Assembly: GCF_022385335.1 (NCBI RefSeq)
Contig: NZ_CP092431.1
Coordinates: forward strand, 9,858,001 to 9,922,000
Direction of reading: 5' to 3'
Source: Streptomyces deccanensis
Lineage (GTDB): Bacteria > Actinomycetota > Actinomycetes > Streptomycetales > Streptomycetaceae
Length of the DNA stretch: 64,000 nt
The notes beneath the pieces were generated by a model, which was not told where the DNA came from, did no database searches, and worked only from the letters and a program-made list of their open reading frames with translations. Of this stretch, positions 25,399-34,025 are shown piece after piece (within the stretch, counting starts at the first letter, position 1; each line of letters begins with the position of its first letter). The position numbers were made by a program, and so were the translations under genes.

Positions 25399-27483
25399 AT
25401 GCGCTCCGCCGGACTCATGTTGGCTGCGGTCGCCGCGGCTCTGGTTGCCCTGACGGTCCATCTGGGACGTGGACTGGCCTTTCCCCCCGCCGTCGGTGCG
25501 CAGCCGGTGCCGTACGGCGAACTGGTCGGCGTCGCGATGGCCGTCCCGGCCGGCGCGGTGGTGCTCTTCGCCCGTCCCCGCAACCCCATCGGCTGGCTGC
25601 TGCTGGCGTTCGCCGTGTTCGGTACGGCCCAGGACGCCGCCGCCGTGTACGCGGTGCGGGCGGAGGCCAGACCCGAGGAACGGTTGCCGGGCGCCTCACT
25701 CGCCTACTCCCTGGGGGTTTCCCTCTGGGTACCGGCGTTCGCCCAGTTGATTTTGCTGCTGGTCTTCTATCCGAGCGGTCGGCCTCAGGCCGCCTGGTGG
25801 TGCTGGGTCAACCGGACGACCGTCGGGAGTACGGCGCTGGTGACCGCCGCCCTCGCCATGACACCCCAGCAGCCACGGGACCGCGTCTGGGGCGAGGGAC
25901 CCGTCCTCGAACTCCCGGCCTCCTGGGCGACAGCGCTGTCCCTCGGCGGAGCCCTGCTCCTGGCAGGTGCTGCCGTGCTCGTGCTGGGCGGAGCGCTGGT
26001 CCGAACATGGCGCAGCCGGGCGCCGGAGCGCCAGCAACTGCTGTGGCTGCTGATCAGTGTGGCCCTGCTGCTCTCGGTGTCCTTCGTGCCGCCGTGGGAC
26101 TGGCTGTTCCCCATCGCCCTGGGCCTGATCCCGTGTGCTGTCGCCGTGGGCGTCCTCTGGTACCGGCTGCTCGGCATCGAACTGATCGTCCGCCGGACCC
26201 TGCTGTACGGCGGACTCACCGCGCTGGTCCTGTGCCTGTACGCGGGCGTCACCGCCGTCCTCTCCGCCGCCCTCCCCACCGGCCCCGTACCCGCCGTCGC
26301 CGGCGCCGCGGTCGTGGCCACGCTGCTCGCCCCGGCACGTGACCGTTTCCAACGGGTCGTCGACCGGGCGGTGTACGGCGCCAGGAACGATCCCCTCCGC
26401 CCCTTCCACCGCCTGGGCACCGAAGTGTCGGCGGTGTCGGCGGCAACCGTGGACGTCCTGCCGACCGTTGTGGCCGCCGTCGCCGCCGCTGTGCGGGCTC
26501 CCTACGCGGCCGTCGTCACAGCTGAGGGCACTCTTCTGGCCGCGACCGGAACGGTGAGGGCCCCGACCGTGGTCCGCCCGCTCACCATCGCCCGGACCCA
26601 CCTCGCCGACCTCGTCGTCTGCCCTGCGGACGAGGACGGCCTCACCGCTGCAGACGCGCAGATCGTCGACGCGTTGACCGTCCCGGTTTCGCTGATCGTC
26701 CACGCCCAGCGCCTCAACGTCGAACTGGTGGCCGCACGCGAACGCGCCGTGGGCGCGGCCCTGGCCGAGCGGGACCGGATCCGCCATGACCTGCACGACG
26801 GACTGGGGCCCTCGCTGTCGGGCGTCGCGCTGGGCCTGGAAGCCGTCCTGGAAGCAGTACGGACGGCACGGACGGCACGGATGACGCGGACGACACGGAC
26901 GTCTGGGGCGGACGGCGACGTTCCGCCCGGGACGGCGGATGTCAACCGCCAAGTCGAGGAACTGGTAGGCCGGTTGCGTGCGGAGGTGGGCCGCGCGGTG
27001 GAGGACGTGCGGCGCATCATCGACGCCCTGCGCCCCTCGGCCCTCGAACGCCAGGATCTGGTGTCCGCGCTGCAGGAGCGCGCCGCCGCCATCACCGACC
27101 GGACAGGACGACGCCTCACCATCACCGTCGAGGCGACCGCCCCCTTACCACAGCTCCCGCTCCCCGTCGAGACCGCGGCCTACCGGATTGCCGACGAGGC
27201 CCTCACCAACGTGGTCCGGCACGCACGGGCCACACGCTGCGTCGTCAGCCTGTCCACCAGTGCCGACAGCAGTACCAGCACCAGCAGCAGCATCGACGCC
27301 GCGCTGACCGTCGAGGTGCGTGACAACGGACGCGGACCGAGCTCACCTAGCCGTGGGAACGACGGCGTCGGTCTGGTGTCCATGCGCAGGCGTGCCGAGG
27401 AACTCGGTGGCACGTTCCGGATCACCGCCGACGTCGGCGGCAACGTCGTGACGGCTCGACTCCCACTGGACACAAGCCAGTAG
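25399..27483 (+). CDS. Sensor histidine kinase, HisKA_3 type (paralogue 3, divergent)
   Basis: This protein of about 694 residues has a membrane sensor (1-300), a GAF-like linker, HisKA_3 ERDRIRHDLHDGLGPSLSG with His466, and HATPase_c with DEALTNVVRHA and VRDNGRGP/GVGLVSMRRR. The layout mirrors the two paralogues but is more diverged. Two low-complexity inserts are unusual. One is an Arg/Thr stretch from a 9-bp tandem repeat (26859-26903) between the two helices of the His domain. The other is a Ser/Thr run (STSADSSTSTSSS) in the ATPase domain. ATG 25399 is chosen; an in-frame GTG at 25366 is possible. No response regulator follows. Confidence 0.85.
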   Translation: MRSAGLMLAAVAAALVALTVHLGRGLAFPPAVGAQPVPYGELVGVAMAVPAGAVVLFARPRNPIGWLLLAFAVFGTAQDAAAVYAVRAEARPEERLPGASLAYSLGVSLWVPAFAQLILLLVFYPSGRPQAAWWCWVNRTTVGSTALVTAALAMTPQQPRDRVWGEGPVLELPASWATALSLGGALLLAGAAVLVLGGALVRTWRSRAPERQQLLWLLISVALLLSVSFVPPWDWLFPIALGLIPCAVAVGVLWYRLLGIELIVRRTLLYGGLTALVLCLYAGVTAVLSAALPTGPVPAVAGAAVVATLLAPARDRFQRVVDRAVYGARNDPLRPFHRLGTEVSAVSAATVDVLPTVVAAVAAAVRAPYAAVVTAEGTLLAATGTVRAPTVVRPLTIARTHLADLVVCPADEDGLTAADAQIVDALTVPVSLIVHAQRLNVELVAARERAVGAALAERDRIRHDLHDGLGPSLSGVALGLEAVLEAVRTARTARMTRTTRTSGADGDVPPGTADVNRQVEELVGRLRAEVGRAVEDVRRIIDALRPSALERQDLVSALQERAAAITDRTGRRLTITVEATAPLPQLPLPVETAAYRIADEALTNVVRHARATRCVVSLSTSADSSTSTSSSIDAALTVEVRDNGRGPSSPSRGNDGVGLVSMRRRAEELGGTFRITADVGGNVVTARLPLDTSQ
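26859..26903. repeat. 9-bp tandem repeat inside kinase gene
   Basis: Five copies of a unit like ACGGACGGC (the last three with changes) encode Arg-Thr-Ala-type triplets in the dimerisation region of the kinase. The reading frame is kept because the unit is a multiple of three. Confidence 0.8.
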
Positions 27484-27664
27484 ATCCGCCGATGCGGACC
27501 CAGTGTGCCGCCGAGGGCCCTACCCCGTCCCGGGTGGTCCGGGAGAAGTGCCCAGGGGCGCAGGGACACGCGCCTCAGGCGGGTCCGGGGTCGGGCGCGG
27601 ACGATGCGGTGGTGAAGGGCCGGTGCGGCGCATCGGCCACGCCCGACCGAGAGAGGCCCGGATC

Positions 27665-28747
27665 ATGCCCGTACCCCAGACCCGTGCGCGGACCCCGGAG
27701 ATCACCAGGTCCCGGAGCGCACAGCCGGCGGAGATCGCTCCCGCACCCGCCGGCGAGCAGGCGGACCAAGCGAACGGGATGGCCCCGACAGCAGGACTCG
27801 CGGCCCCGCCGACGCCGTCGCTGGAGCGGTTCTTCCCCGGCTGCTTCGAGATCCTCCTGCCCGCCGTCACCGCCGCCCTCCCGCAGATCTTCGCGGCGTT
27901 CCGTGTCGAGAACCAGTCACGTACGGCGGAGGCGGCGCTGTCCGACCAGGAACTGGACCGCGCCTTCGCGGAGTTGCTGTCGCTCGTCGCCCCGCTGCTG
28001 TCGGACGTGCTGCCCGTGCTGATCGAGCAGATCCACGAGTTCGGCGAGCAGCGAGCCGCCGCGGGGGAGGGGCCCGTCGACGACGAGGCCCTGGAGCGGT
28101 TCCTTCCGCCACTGCTCGGCGCGCTCGTACCCGTTCTCGTCGAGGCGCTCCCGCCGGCTCTGCAGGGCGTCGGCGGCGTGATCGGGGGCGCGATCGGGGA
28201 CCTGTTCGGCGACGGCCGTGACGGCCGGGCGTCCCTGCCCGACCTCATCGACAGCGAGGTGTCGAGCCGCTTCCTCGGCCCGATCCTCCAGGCACTCCTC
28301 CCCGCAGTCGTCGAGAGCCTCCCCGCGCTCTTCTCACTGATCAGCGGCCAGGGTTCACCGCTGTCGCGCGACATGAGCGTCATCTGGGCGGACTTCGCGG
28401 ACAGGCACCGCCTGTGGGACAACGACATGATCCAGGTGTGGACGGAGCCGATCGACGATCCGAACGCCGTGGAGATCGCTCTCGAACTGGCGCCGCACAA
28501 GACATGGGAGAAGGCCATCCAGGTCCAGGACGACAGCGGTGGGTTCGTCGCCGAGGTCTCGGTGAAGAACAGCAAGAAGACCGATGTCGTGCGCGTGGAC
28601 GCCCGCACCGTCCTCGACGCCAACGGCTACCTGCTCTTCAAGAAGGCCAAGCTGTTCGGCGTCATGACCGGCGTGTACCGCCTGCAGACGGGCGGCCAAC
28701 AGCAACTCCGCGGTCGCCGGGCGACGTTCTACTGGTCCGCGGACTGA
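27665..28747 (+). CDS. Protein with four amphipathic Leu/Pro repeats, partner of caspase-like protease
   Basis: This 360-residue protein was not recognised as a known family. After a Pro/Ala-rich start (1-50) it carries four copies of a 26-residue repeat at about 54-79, 98-123, 144-169 and 201-226. Typical cores are RFLPPLLGALVPVLVEALP and RFLGPILQALLPAVVESLP. Each would be an amphipathic or membrane-seeking helix with a central LLP and a second LP. A Gly-rich loop (GVGGVIGGAIGDLFGDG) sits between repeats three and four. Residues 235-360 form a beta-rich polar domain. There is no signal peptide. GAGAGAGG precedes the ATG. The caspase gene follows after 15 bp, so the two are a unit. Membrane disruption regulated by cleavage is a hypothesis only. 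Confidence 0.8.
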   Translation: MPVPQTRARTPEITRSRSAQPAEIAPAPAGEQADQANGMAPTAGLAAPPTPSLERFFPGCFEILLPAVTAALPQIFAAFRVENQSRTAEAALSDQELDRAFAELLSLVAPLLSDVLPVLIEQIHEFGEQRAAAGEGPVDDEALERFLPPLLGALVPVLVEALPPALQGVGGVIGGAIGDLFGDGRDGRASLPDLIDSEVSSRFLGPILQALLPAVVESLPALFSLISGQGSPLSRDMSVIWADFADRHRLWDNDMIQVWTEPIDDPNAVEIALELAPHKTWEKAIQVQDDSGGFVAEVSVKNSKKTDVVRVDARTVLDANGYLLFKKAKLFGVMTGVYRLQTGGQQQLRGRRATFYWSAD

Positions 28748-28762
28748 GGGGAGCGTGCACCG

Positions 28763-30022
28763 ATGCGAACGCTCCGATGGGGAGACAGCGGCGACGACGT
28801 CGCCGCACTGCAACAGTCGCTTCAGCGGCTGCGGTACTACGGGGGTGTCGTCGACGGACGGTTCACGGCACTGACCAGGAGCGCGGTGGTGGCGTTTCAG
28901 CGCGCTCGCGGGCTGGTCGCCGACGGTGCCGCCGGGCCGGCGACACTGGCCGCTCTCGGCCTCGGGGAACCCGCCTCGCCGGTCCCGCAGTTCCCGCCGC
29001 CGCAGGACGGCGCGCAGCAGCCACCGCCTCCGGGAACCCGTGCGCTGTCCCTGCACATCGGGCTCAACGGCGTCGACAAGGCCGCGTACGGCGGCTGGTC
29101 CGGCCGACTCAGTGGCGGTGAGCAGGACGCCCACACGATGACCCGCATCGCCAGGGCCGAGGGGTTCACCACGCACCGGCTGCTCACCGGGGACGCGACC
29201 GCGTCCCACGTGCTCGACGCGATCGCGGACGCGGCACGCCGACTCGGCCCCGGGGACTTCTTCCTGCTCACGTACGCCGGACACGGTGGGCAGATCGCCA
29301 CCACCGACGCCGAAGACGAGACCGACCGGAAGAACGAGACCTGGGTGCTCCACGACAGGATGCTCATCGACGACGAATTGAGCGCCGCGTTCGCGGAATT
29401 CCGTGAAGGCGTGAACCTCGTCCTCGTCTCGGACAGTTGTCACAGCGGTACCCTCTACCGCCGTGGTCCCGACCTCTCAGGCGTGGACGAGACCGAGTAC
29501 GCGGCGGTCAAGCGCTCGTTCTACGAGAACCTCGGCGTGGGGCGGGACCCGCTGAGTGCCGCCGGCGTCGTCCCGCACTTGGGACAGCGTGACGTGGAGC
29601 TTGACGTGGCGCGTGTCGTGACGCGGGAGATTCCGCTCGACGTCAACGCCGAGATCGTGCTGGCCGATACTCGGTTCTACCGGAGCATCCGCGACAGAGT
29701 CCGCTCGCGCTCCCCGATCACGGCCAGTGGCCTGGCCCTGAGCGCGTGCCAGGACAACCAGCTCTCACAGGAGGTCAACGGCGCCGGAGTCTTCACCTCC
29801 GCCCTGCACCGTGTCTGGTCCGACAACGGGTTCACCGGCTCCTACGACGCCTTCCACCGCGCGATCGTCGCGCAGATGGGCCCGAACCAGACCCCGCAAC
29901 TGGGCCTGTTCGGCAGGCGCCCGGAGAGCCTGCTGGCCCGCACACCGTTCGACAGCGGATTCACCACCGGATTCGCCACCGGCACCCTCGGTGCGTCCGC
30001 CACCAGGCGAGCACGGTGGTGA
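28763..30022 (+). CDS. Caspase-like (C14) protease with peptidoglycan-binding-1 domain
   Basis: This 419-residue protein has an N-terminal PG_binding_1 fold at 5-66 (LRWGDSGDDVAALQQSLQRL, VDGRFTALTRSAVVAFQ). A Pro-rich linker (72-92) leads to a caspase/metacaspase domain (95-395). The catalytic dyad is His174 in YAGHGG and Cys226 in DSCHSG, the expected spacing and context for orthocaspases. No signal peptide is seen, so it probably acts inside the cell, which makes the cell-wall-type domain odd; it may bind a partner instead. It is the second gene of a pair with the amphipathic-repeat protein, followed by a strong terminator. Cleavage preference (Arg/Lys or Asp) cannot be read. Confidence 0.9.
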   Translation: MRTLRWGDSGDDVAALQQSLQRLRYYGGVVDGRFTALTRSAVVAFQRARGLVADGAAGPATLAALGLGEPASPVPQFPPPQDGAQQPPPPGTRALSLHIGLNGVDKAAYGGWSGRLSGGEQDAHTMTRIARAEGFTTHRLLTGDATASHVLDAIADAARRLGPGDFFLLTYAGHGGQIATTDAEDETDRKNETWVLHDRMLIDDELSAAFAEFREGVNLVLVSDSCHSGTLYRRGPDLSGVDETEYAAVKRSFYENLGVGRDPLSAAGVVPHLGQRDVELDVARVVTREIPLDVNAEIVLADTRFYRSIRDRVRSRSPITASGLALSACQDNQLSQEVNGAGVFTSALHRVWSDNGFTGSYDAFHRAIVAQMGPNQTPQLGLFGRRPESLLARTPFDSGFTTGFATGTLGASATRRARW

Positions 30023-30049
30023 TGCACACGGACCCCTGAGAAGAGCGCC

Positions 30050-30094
30050 CCGGTGCTCCCCGCCCGCGCCGACGTCGCAGGCGGGGAGCACCGG
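30050..30094 (+). terminator. Strong hairpin terminator after the caspase gene
   Basis: CCGGTGCTCCCCGCC (30050-30064) and its exact complement GGCGGGGAGCACCGG (30080-30094) form a perfect 15-bp stem with a 15-nt loop, followed by a pyrimidine-rich TCTCTCCC. It closes the two-gene unit. Confidence 0.85.
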
Positions 30095-30216
30095 TCTCTC
30101 CCGGTTCCGTGCACCGTTCCCGTCGGCATGGATCCGGATCAGCGCGGCGCGATGAGTTCGGCGGCTTTCGCAGGTCTACCTTGTGACCGGGACGACCACC
30201 TCATCGGGAGCAAGCC

Positions 30217-30861
30217 ATGGGCCTCATCCACATCGAACTGTTCGCGACGCTCGACCTCGTCGGGCAGGCGCCCGGCGGTCCCGACGAGGACCCGGCCGGG
30301 TTCCCGTTCGGCGGCTGGCAGGCACCCCTGTTGGACGAGGTCGCCGGGGCGCAGATCGGTGCCGCGTACGAGGGCACGGACGCCCTCCTGCTCGGTCGGC
30401 GGACGTACGACATCTTCGCCGCCTACTGGCCACACCAGAAGGGCGGCGAGGACGGCGAGATCGCCGCCCTCTTCAACCGTGTCCCGAAGTACGTGGCCTC
30501 CCGCGGCAACCCCGACCTGTCGTGGGCCGGGTCCACGCACCTCGGCCCGGATCTGGCCACCGCGGTACGCGAGATCCGTGACCGGCACGAGCACGTGAAG
30601 GTCGTCGGGAGCCTGGACCTGGTGCAGAGCCTGCTGCGCGAGAAGCTCTTCGACCGTCTCGACCTGTGGGTGCACCCGATCGTGCTCGGCGTCGGGAAGA
30701 AGGTGTTCGACGGCGGTGAGGTGCCAACGAACCTGACACTCCTCGAACCGCCGGCAGCCGGCCCCAAGGGCACCGTGTACCTGCGGTACGCACTCGCCGA
30801 AGGCACCCCCGGCACAGGGGACATGAGCGCACCCGATCGCGGCGTGGCGCAGACCGACTGA
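30217..30861 (+). CDS. RibD C-terminal/dihydrofolate reductase-family protein
   Basis: This 214-residue protein has the RibD_C/DHFR-like fold used for NADPH-dependent reductions. The opening IELFATLDLVGQ is the first strand. LLLGRRTYDIFAAYWP is the family's hallmark cofactor-region helix, and VKVVGSLDLVQSLLREKLFDRLDLWVHPIVLGVGKKVF is the conserved C-terminal half. Members are mostly uncharacterised stand-alone reductases in actinobacteria, not true folate enzymes. It has its own unit: a terminator before it and about 290 bp of empty sequence after. Confidence 0.87.
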   Translation: MGLIHIELFATLDLVGQAPGGPDEDPAGFPFGGWQAPLLDEVAGAQIGAAYEGTDALLLGRRTYDIFAAYWPHQKGGEDGEIAALFNRVPKYVASRGNPDLSWAGSTHLGPDLATAVREIRDRHEHVKVVGSLDLVQSLLREKLFDRLDLWVHPIVLGVGKKVFDGGEVPTNLTLLEPPAAGPKGTVYLRYALAEGTPGTGDMSAPDRGVAQTD

Positions 30862-31150
30862 GACCGGCTCCCGATCCGCGACCGCCCGGACCCTTCCTCT
30901 GGTCGGCTGGTTCAACACCTCAGCACTGGTCAAGACGCAGTGCGCCGACCCTGCGCGATTGCCGCGCCGCTCGCCGTAGAGACACCGTCGCCGTATCTTG
31001 GGCAGGACATCGGTCGCGTGTTCAGGGGATGGGTGCGGATCGCGGATCACGTCGCCTGGGATCGGGGTTTCCCGGTCAAGTAACGGTGACGGTCGAGGGA
31101 GTGGGCTGTTGTTGCGCGGCTCCTCCGCCTCTGCGCTCCGGTGCTGAGCC

Positions 31151-31990
31151 CTACGCCAAGCCGGGCAGCCGGTCGAGGCGGTCGCGGTGTGACTGCGTCA
31201 GCTGGAGGCGTTCCGCGGCGAGGTTCTCTTCCAGGTGGTCGATCCGGGCGGTGCCCGGGATCGGGAGAATGACTGGTGAGTGGCTGAGGAGCCAAGCGAG
31301 CGCGACCTGCGTGGGCGTGGCGTCGACCTCGGCCGCCACCGCTCCGACCTCCGACCGCGCCCCTGACTCCCCCCAGGCGACTGGGCGCCATGGCAGGAAC
31401 GCGATCCCTGCCGCCTCACAGGCCGTGAGCACGGGCTCGTGCTCACGGTCGAGCAGGTTGTAGCGGTTCTGCACGCTCGCGACGTCCACGATCTCCCGTG
31501 CCTCCTTGAGCTCCTCGACGGTGATCTCGGACAACCCGATCCGGCCGATCTTGCCCTCGGTCCGCAGATCCCGCAGCGTGCCGAGCTGGTCGGCGAGCGG
31601 TGTCTCCGGATCGATGCGGTGCAACTGCAGCAGCTCGATCCGCTCGAGACGCAGTCGGCGCAGAGCCTGCTCGACCTGGGCGCGCAGCACAGCAGGCCTC
31701 CCGTCGAGCCTCCACTCGCCCGAAGAGCCCGAGCGCGCCACGCCGACCTTGGTGGTGACGAACAGCCCGTCCGGGTAGGGATGCAGCGCATCGGCCAGCA
31801 GTTCCTCGTTGGCTCCCCCGCCATACATATAGGCGGTGTCGATCAGAGTGACGCCCAGCTCGACGGCCCGCCGGGCGACCGCGATCGAGGTCTCACGAGC
31901 CGGTCTCGGCTCCGTCGGCAAGTGCATGGCCCCGAACCCGAGCCGCCGTACGTTCAGATCCCCACCGATACGGAACGCAGTCGATGTCAC
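31151..31990 (-). CDS. Aldo/keto reductase
   Basis: This 279-residue NADPH-dependent carbonyl reductase forms a complete (alpha/beta)8 barrel. The catalytic tetrad is visible: Asp in LIDTAYMYGGG (near 50), Tyr in the same motif (near 55), Lys in VTTKVG (near 82) and His in LLQLHRID (near 118). The C-terminal PIPGTARIDHLEENL is the usual NADP-binding end. It resembles the AKR13/oxidoreductase YdbC-like group common in Streptomyces. It is monocistronic, with no pathway context. Confidence 0.92.
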   Translation of the reverse strand: MTSTAFRIGGDLNVRRLGFGAMHLPTEPRPARETSIAVARRAVELGVTLIDTAYMYGGGANEELLADALHPYPDGLFVTTKVGVARSGSSGEWRLDGRPAVLRAQVEQALRRLRLERIELLQLHRIDPETPLADQLGTLRDLRTEGKIGRIGLSEITVEELKEAREIVDVASVQNRYNLLDREHEPVLTACEAAGIAFLPWRPVAWGESGARSEVGAVAAEVDATPTQVALAWLLSHSPVILPIPGTARIDHLEENLAAERLQLTQSHRDRLDRLPGLA

Positions 31991-32110
31991 GCGCTGTCTC
32001 CCCCTCGCTCAACCGGCCACGCTAGCAGCGCAGTTGGCCACAACGTCGGTCCAGCAACGAAGATCGGCCGACCACCACCAGGTCGAGCCAGCACTCCGAT
32101 GTCGTCGAGT

Positions 32111-32137
32111 CCGCCTGCGTCAGGGCCCTCCAGGCGG
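32111..32137 (-). terminator. Hairpin after arabinanase gene
   Basis: CCGCCTG and CAGGCGG form a 7-bp stem around a loop containing the palindrome AGGGCCCT, 15 bp beyond the stop of the GH43 gene. Confidence 0.45.
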
Positions 32138-32151
32138 GGACGATCTCCCGA

Positions 32152-33180
32152 TCAGTAGGCGACGGGCCATCCGCCGCTCCAGTTCAGGAGGTTGATGCCG
32201 AGTTTGGGTCTGCCGTTGTCGTTGGCGTCGTAGTAGTGGTAGACGATCAGATCGCCGTCGGTGTCCTTCATGATCGACTGGCCGCCGGGCCCGATGTAGC
32301 GGCCATGGGACTCCAGCACCGGTGTCCCGCCGTTGTTCATGAGCGCGACGCCGTTCCTGTCGAGGTACGGCCCGGTCACGCTGGTGGCGCGCCCGACCTT
32401 GACCTTGTAGGTCGAGTCGGTGCCGGCGCAGCAGGTGTCGTAGGAGGCGAAGAGGTAGTAGAAACCGCCCCGTTTGACGACGAAGGGCGCCTCGACCGCC
32501 TTGGTGCCGGTGGGGCGGGAGGCGAGGGAGTACCGGGTGGTGTTGCCGGCGAGCTGCTTTCCGGTGGCGGGATCGAGCTGGATCATCTTCAGCCCCGTCC
32601 ACCAGCTCCCGAAGGACAGCCACCACGTGCCGTTGTCGTCGACGAACAGGTTCGGGTCGATGGCGTTGTAGTCGTGGGAGGCGGTGGAGGAGTAGACGAT
32701 GCCGTGGTCGGTCCAGGAACCGGGCAGACCGGTGGCCGAACCGGCCAGCCCGATGGCTGACTTGTTCGACCCGAAGGTCGAGACGGAGTAGTACATCAGG
32801 TACTTGCCGCCCTGGAACGAGATGTCGGGCGCCCAGGCCTCGGTCGCCCCGTACTGCGACCACCAACTCGGCCTGGCGGAGAAGGCGTCGCCGCCCGCCC
32901 CGAACGCGATCCGGTCGGTGGAGGTGCGGTAGGACAGGCCGCCTCCGGTGGCGTACAGGAGGTAACGCCCGGCGGAGGTGCGGATCATTGTCGGGTCATG
33001 GACGACGGTGGCCCCCGTGACCGTGCCGGGGTTGGGGTAGGCGGAGGCGGCGGTGGGGGCCAGGGCGAGCAGTACCGCGGCCGGGACGGCCATGAGCGCG
33101 GCTCTGCGGGAGGGTGGGAGCGGGCGGAATGTGCGGGGGGTCCGAGAGGTACGGCTACGGGTGCGGGGGATGCGGCTCAT
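32152..33180 (-). CDS. Secreted arabinan endo-1,5-alpha-L-arabinosidase (GH43)
   Basis: This 342-residue secreted glycosidase is expected to cut alpha-1,5-arabinan of plant cell walls. The signal peptide is long and Arg-rich (RRAALMAVPAAVLLALAPTAASA). The GH43 five-bladed propeller shows the three acidic residues: Asp in VVHDPTMI (base), Asp in NAIDPNLF (pKa modulator) and Glu in AVEAPFV (acid). GGQSIMKDTDGDLIVYHYYD is typical of arabinanases rather than xylosidases. The start is the ATG at 33180, with AGGAG eight bases upstream; the open frame extends further but through sequence with no signal. No carbohydrate-binding module is attached. Confidence 0.9.
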   Translation of the reverse strand: MSRIPRTRSRTSRTPRTFRPLPPSRRAALMAVPAAVLLALAPTAASAYPNPGTVTGATVVHDPTMIRTSAGRYLLYATGGGLSYRTSTDRIAFGAGGDAFSARPSWWSQYGATEAWAPDISFQGGKYLMYYSVSTFGSNKSAIGLAGSATGLPGSWTDHGIVYSSTASHDYNAIDPNLFVDDNGTWWLSFGSWWTGLKMIQLDPATGKQLAGNTTRYSLASRPTGTKAVEAPFVVKRGGFYYLFASYDTCCAGTDSTYKVKVGRATSVTGPYLDRNGVALMNNGGTPVLESHGRYIGPGGQSIMKDTDGDLIVYHYYDANDNGRPKLGINLLNWSGGWPVAY

Positions 33181-33305
33181 GCGGACGCTCCTAGGTGGGG
33201 GGTGCCGTTCGTGATGCCGAACGGCCGTCGCGTCGTCGGCCGGGACCGTAGAACCGAACACCTTGCGCGTCAATGGCATGCACAGACACCCGAAAGTCTT
33301 CGCAA

Positions 33306-33866
33306 CTATCGCGCTTCGAGGGGGGGGCAGGGCCCGTCCGTGGCGCCTGGGTTCGGATCGACGTTCCATTGCCGGGGCAGGTCCGCGTCGCAGAAGACGC
33401 AGACGAAGTGGCCCTCTCGCACGATGTTGTTCTCCCGGCAGGCGGGACACCGTCGGAAGAACACTGCGTGGGTGAAGCGGTCCGGGTGGTCGAGGCCGGC
33501 TTTGTCCAGCGCCTGTGCCACAGCCGGCCACGAGGTGACGTCCGGGCAGTAGCCGGTCGACTGGTTGCTGACCTCGTTCACCGTCCAGTGGCCGGCCTGG
33601 GTGGAGAAACTCATCTCGCCGGCACTCAGCACCCGGCCGCCGCTCGCGCAGGCGACGTGTTCGCTGCGGCGCGGGGCCAGCCGCAGGACACCGTCCGTGC
33701 CGATGACGAAGGTGAAGGGTTCGTCCAGTTCGTCAGCGGTCCTGGCTGCTACCCAGCCCGCGAAGTCGGCAGTCGTGCGGATCGCGACGCCACTGTCTGC
33801 CGACTGGACGGCGGCGATCACATGGTGCGGCCCGACATAGCGGTAGGCCCGGCTGGACGTACTCAT
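33306..33866 (-). CDS. Hypothetical protein with C-terminal zinc ribbon
   Basis: This 186-residue protein is of unknown family. It opens AYRYVGPHHVIAAVQSADSG and has an alpha/beta body. The last 45 residues hold two paired Cys motifs, RRCPACRENN and FVCVFCDADLP, spaced as a zinc ribbon, then a Pro-rich tail. The ATG at 33866 is preferred over a TTG three codons upstream. Similar small proteins in Streptomyces are unassigned. It stands alone. Confidence 0.75.
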   Translation of the reverse strand: MSTSSRAYRYVGPHHVIAAVQSADSGVAIRTTADFAGWVAARTADELDEPFTFVIGTDGVLRLAPRRSEHVACASGGRVLSAGEMSFSTQAGHWTVNEVSNQSTGYCPDVTSWPAVAQALDKAGLDHPDRFTHAVFFRRCPACRENNIVREGHFVCVFCDADLPRQWNVDPNPGATDGPCPPLEAR

Positions 33867-34025
33867 GTCGATCAACGTAGGACACGTCGACTTGGCGTGC
33901 GCAGAGTTTCCGGCGCGTGGATCTCGGCCTTCCGCCGTGAAGTACAGAGCCGACCTGCGGGCGACGCGGCCGGGAGCCGCGTAGGGGCTCCGCTCGGCTG
34001 CCTCCCCCGGCGCGGCCGGCCTCCT

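Noticed and set aside
23602..25400. Very long plus-strand open frame running opposite the kinase gene at 23044-25005 and into the next kinase
   Set aside because: It is an antisense shadow of a high-GC gene: the encoded residues are His/Arg/Gln-rich and low in complexity, with no domain, and the true kinase on the plus strand starts only near 25366-25399.
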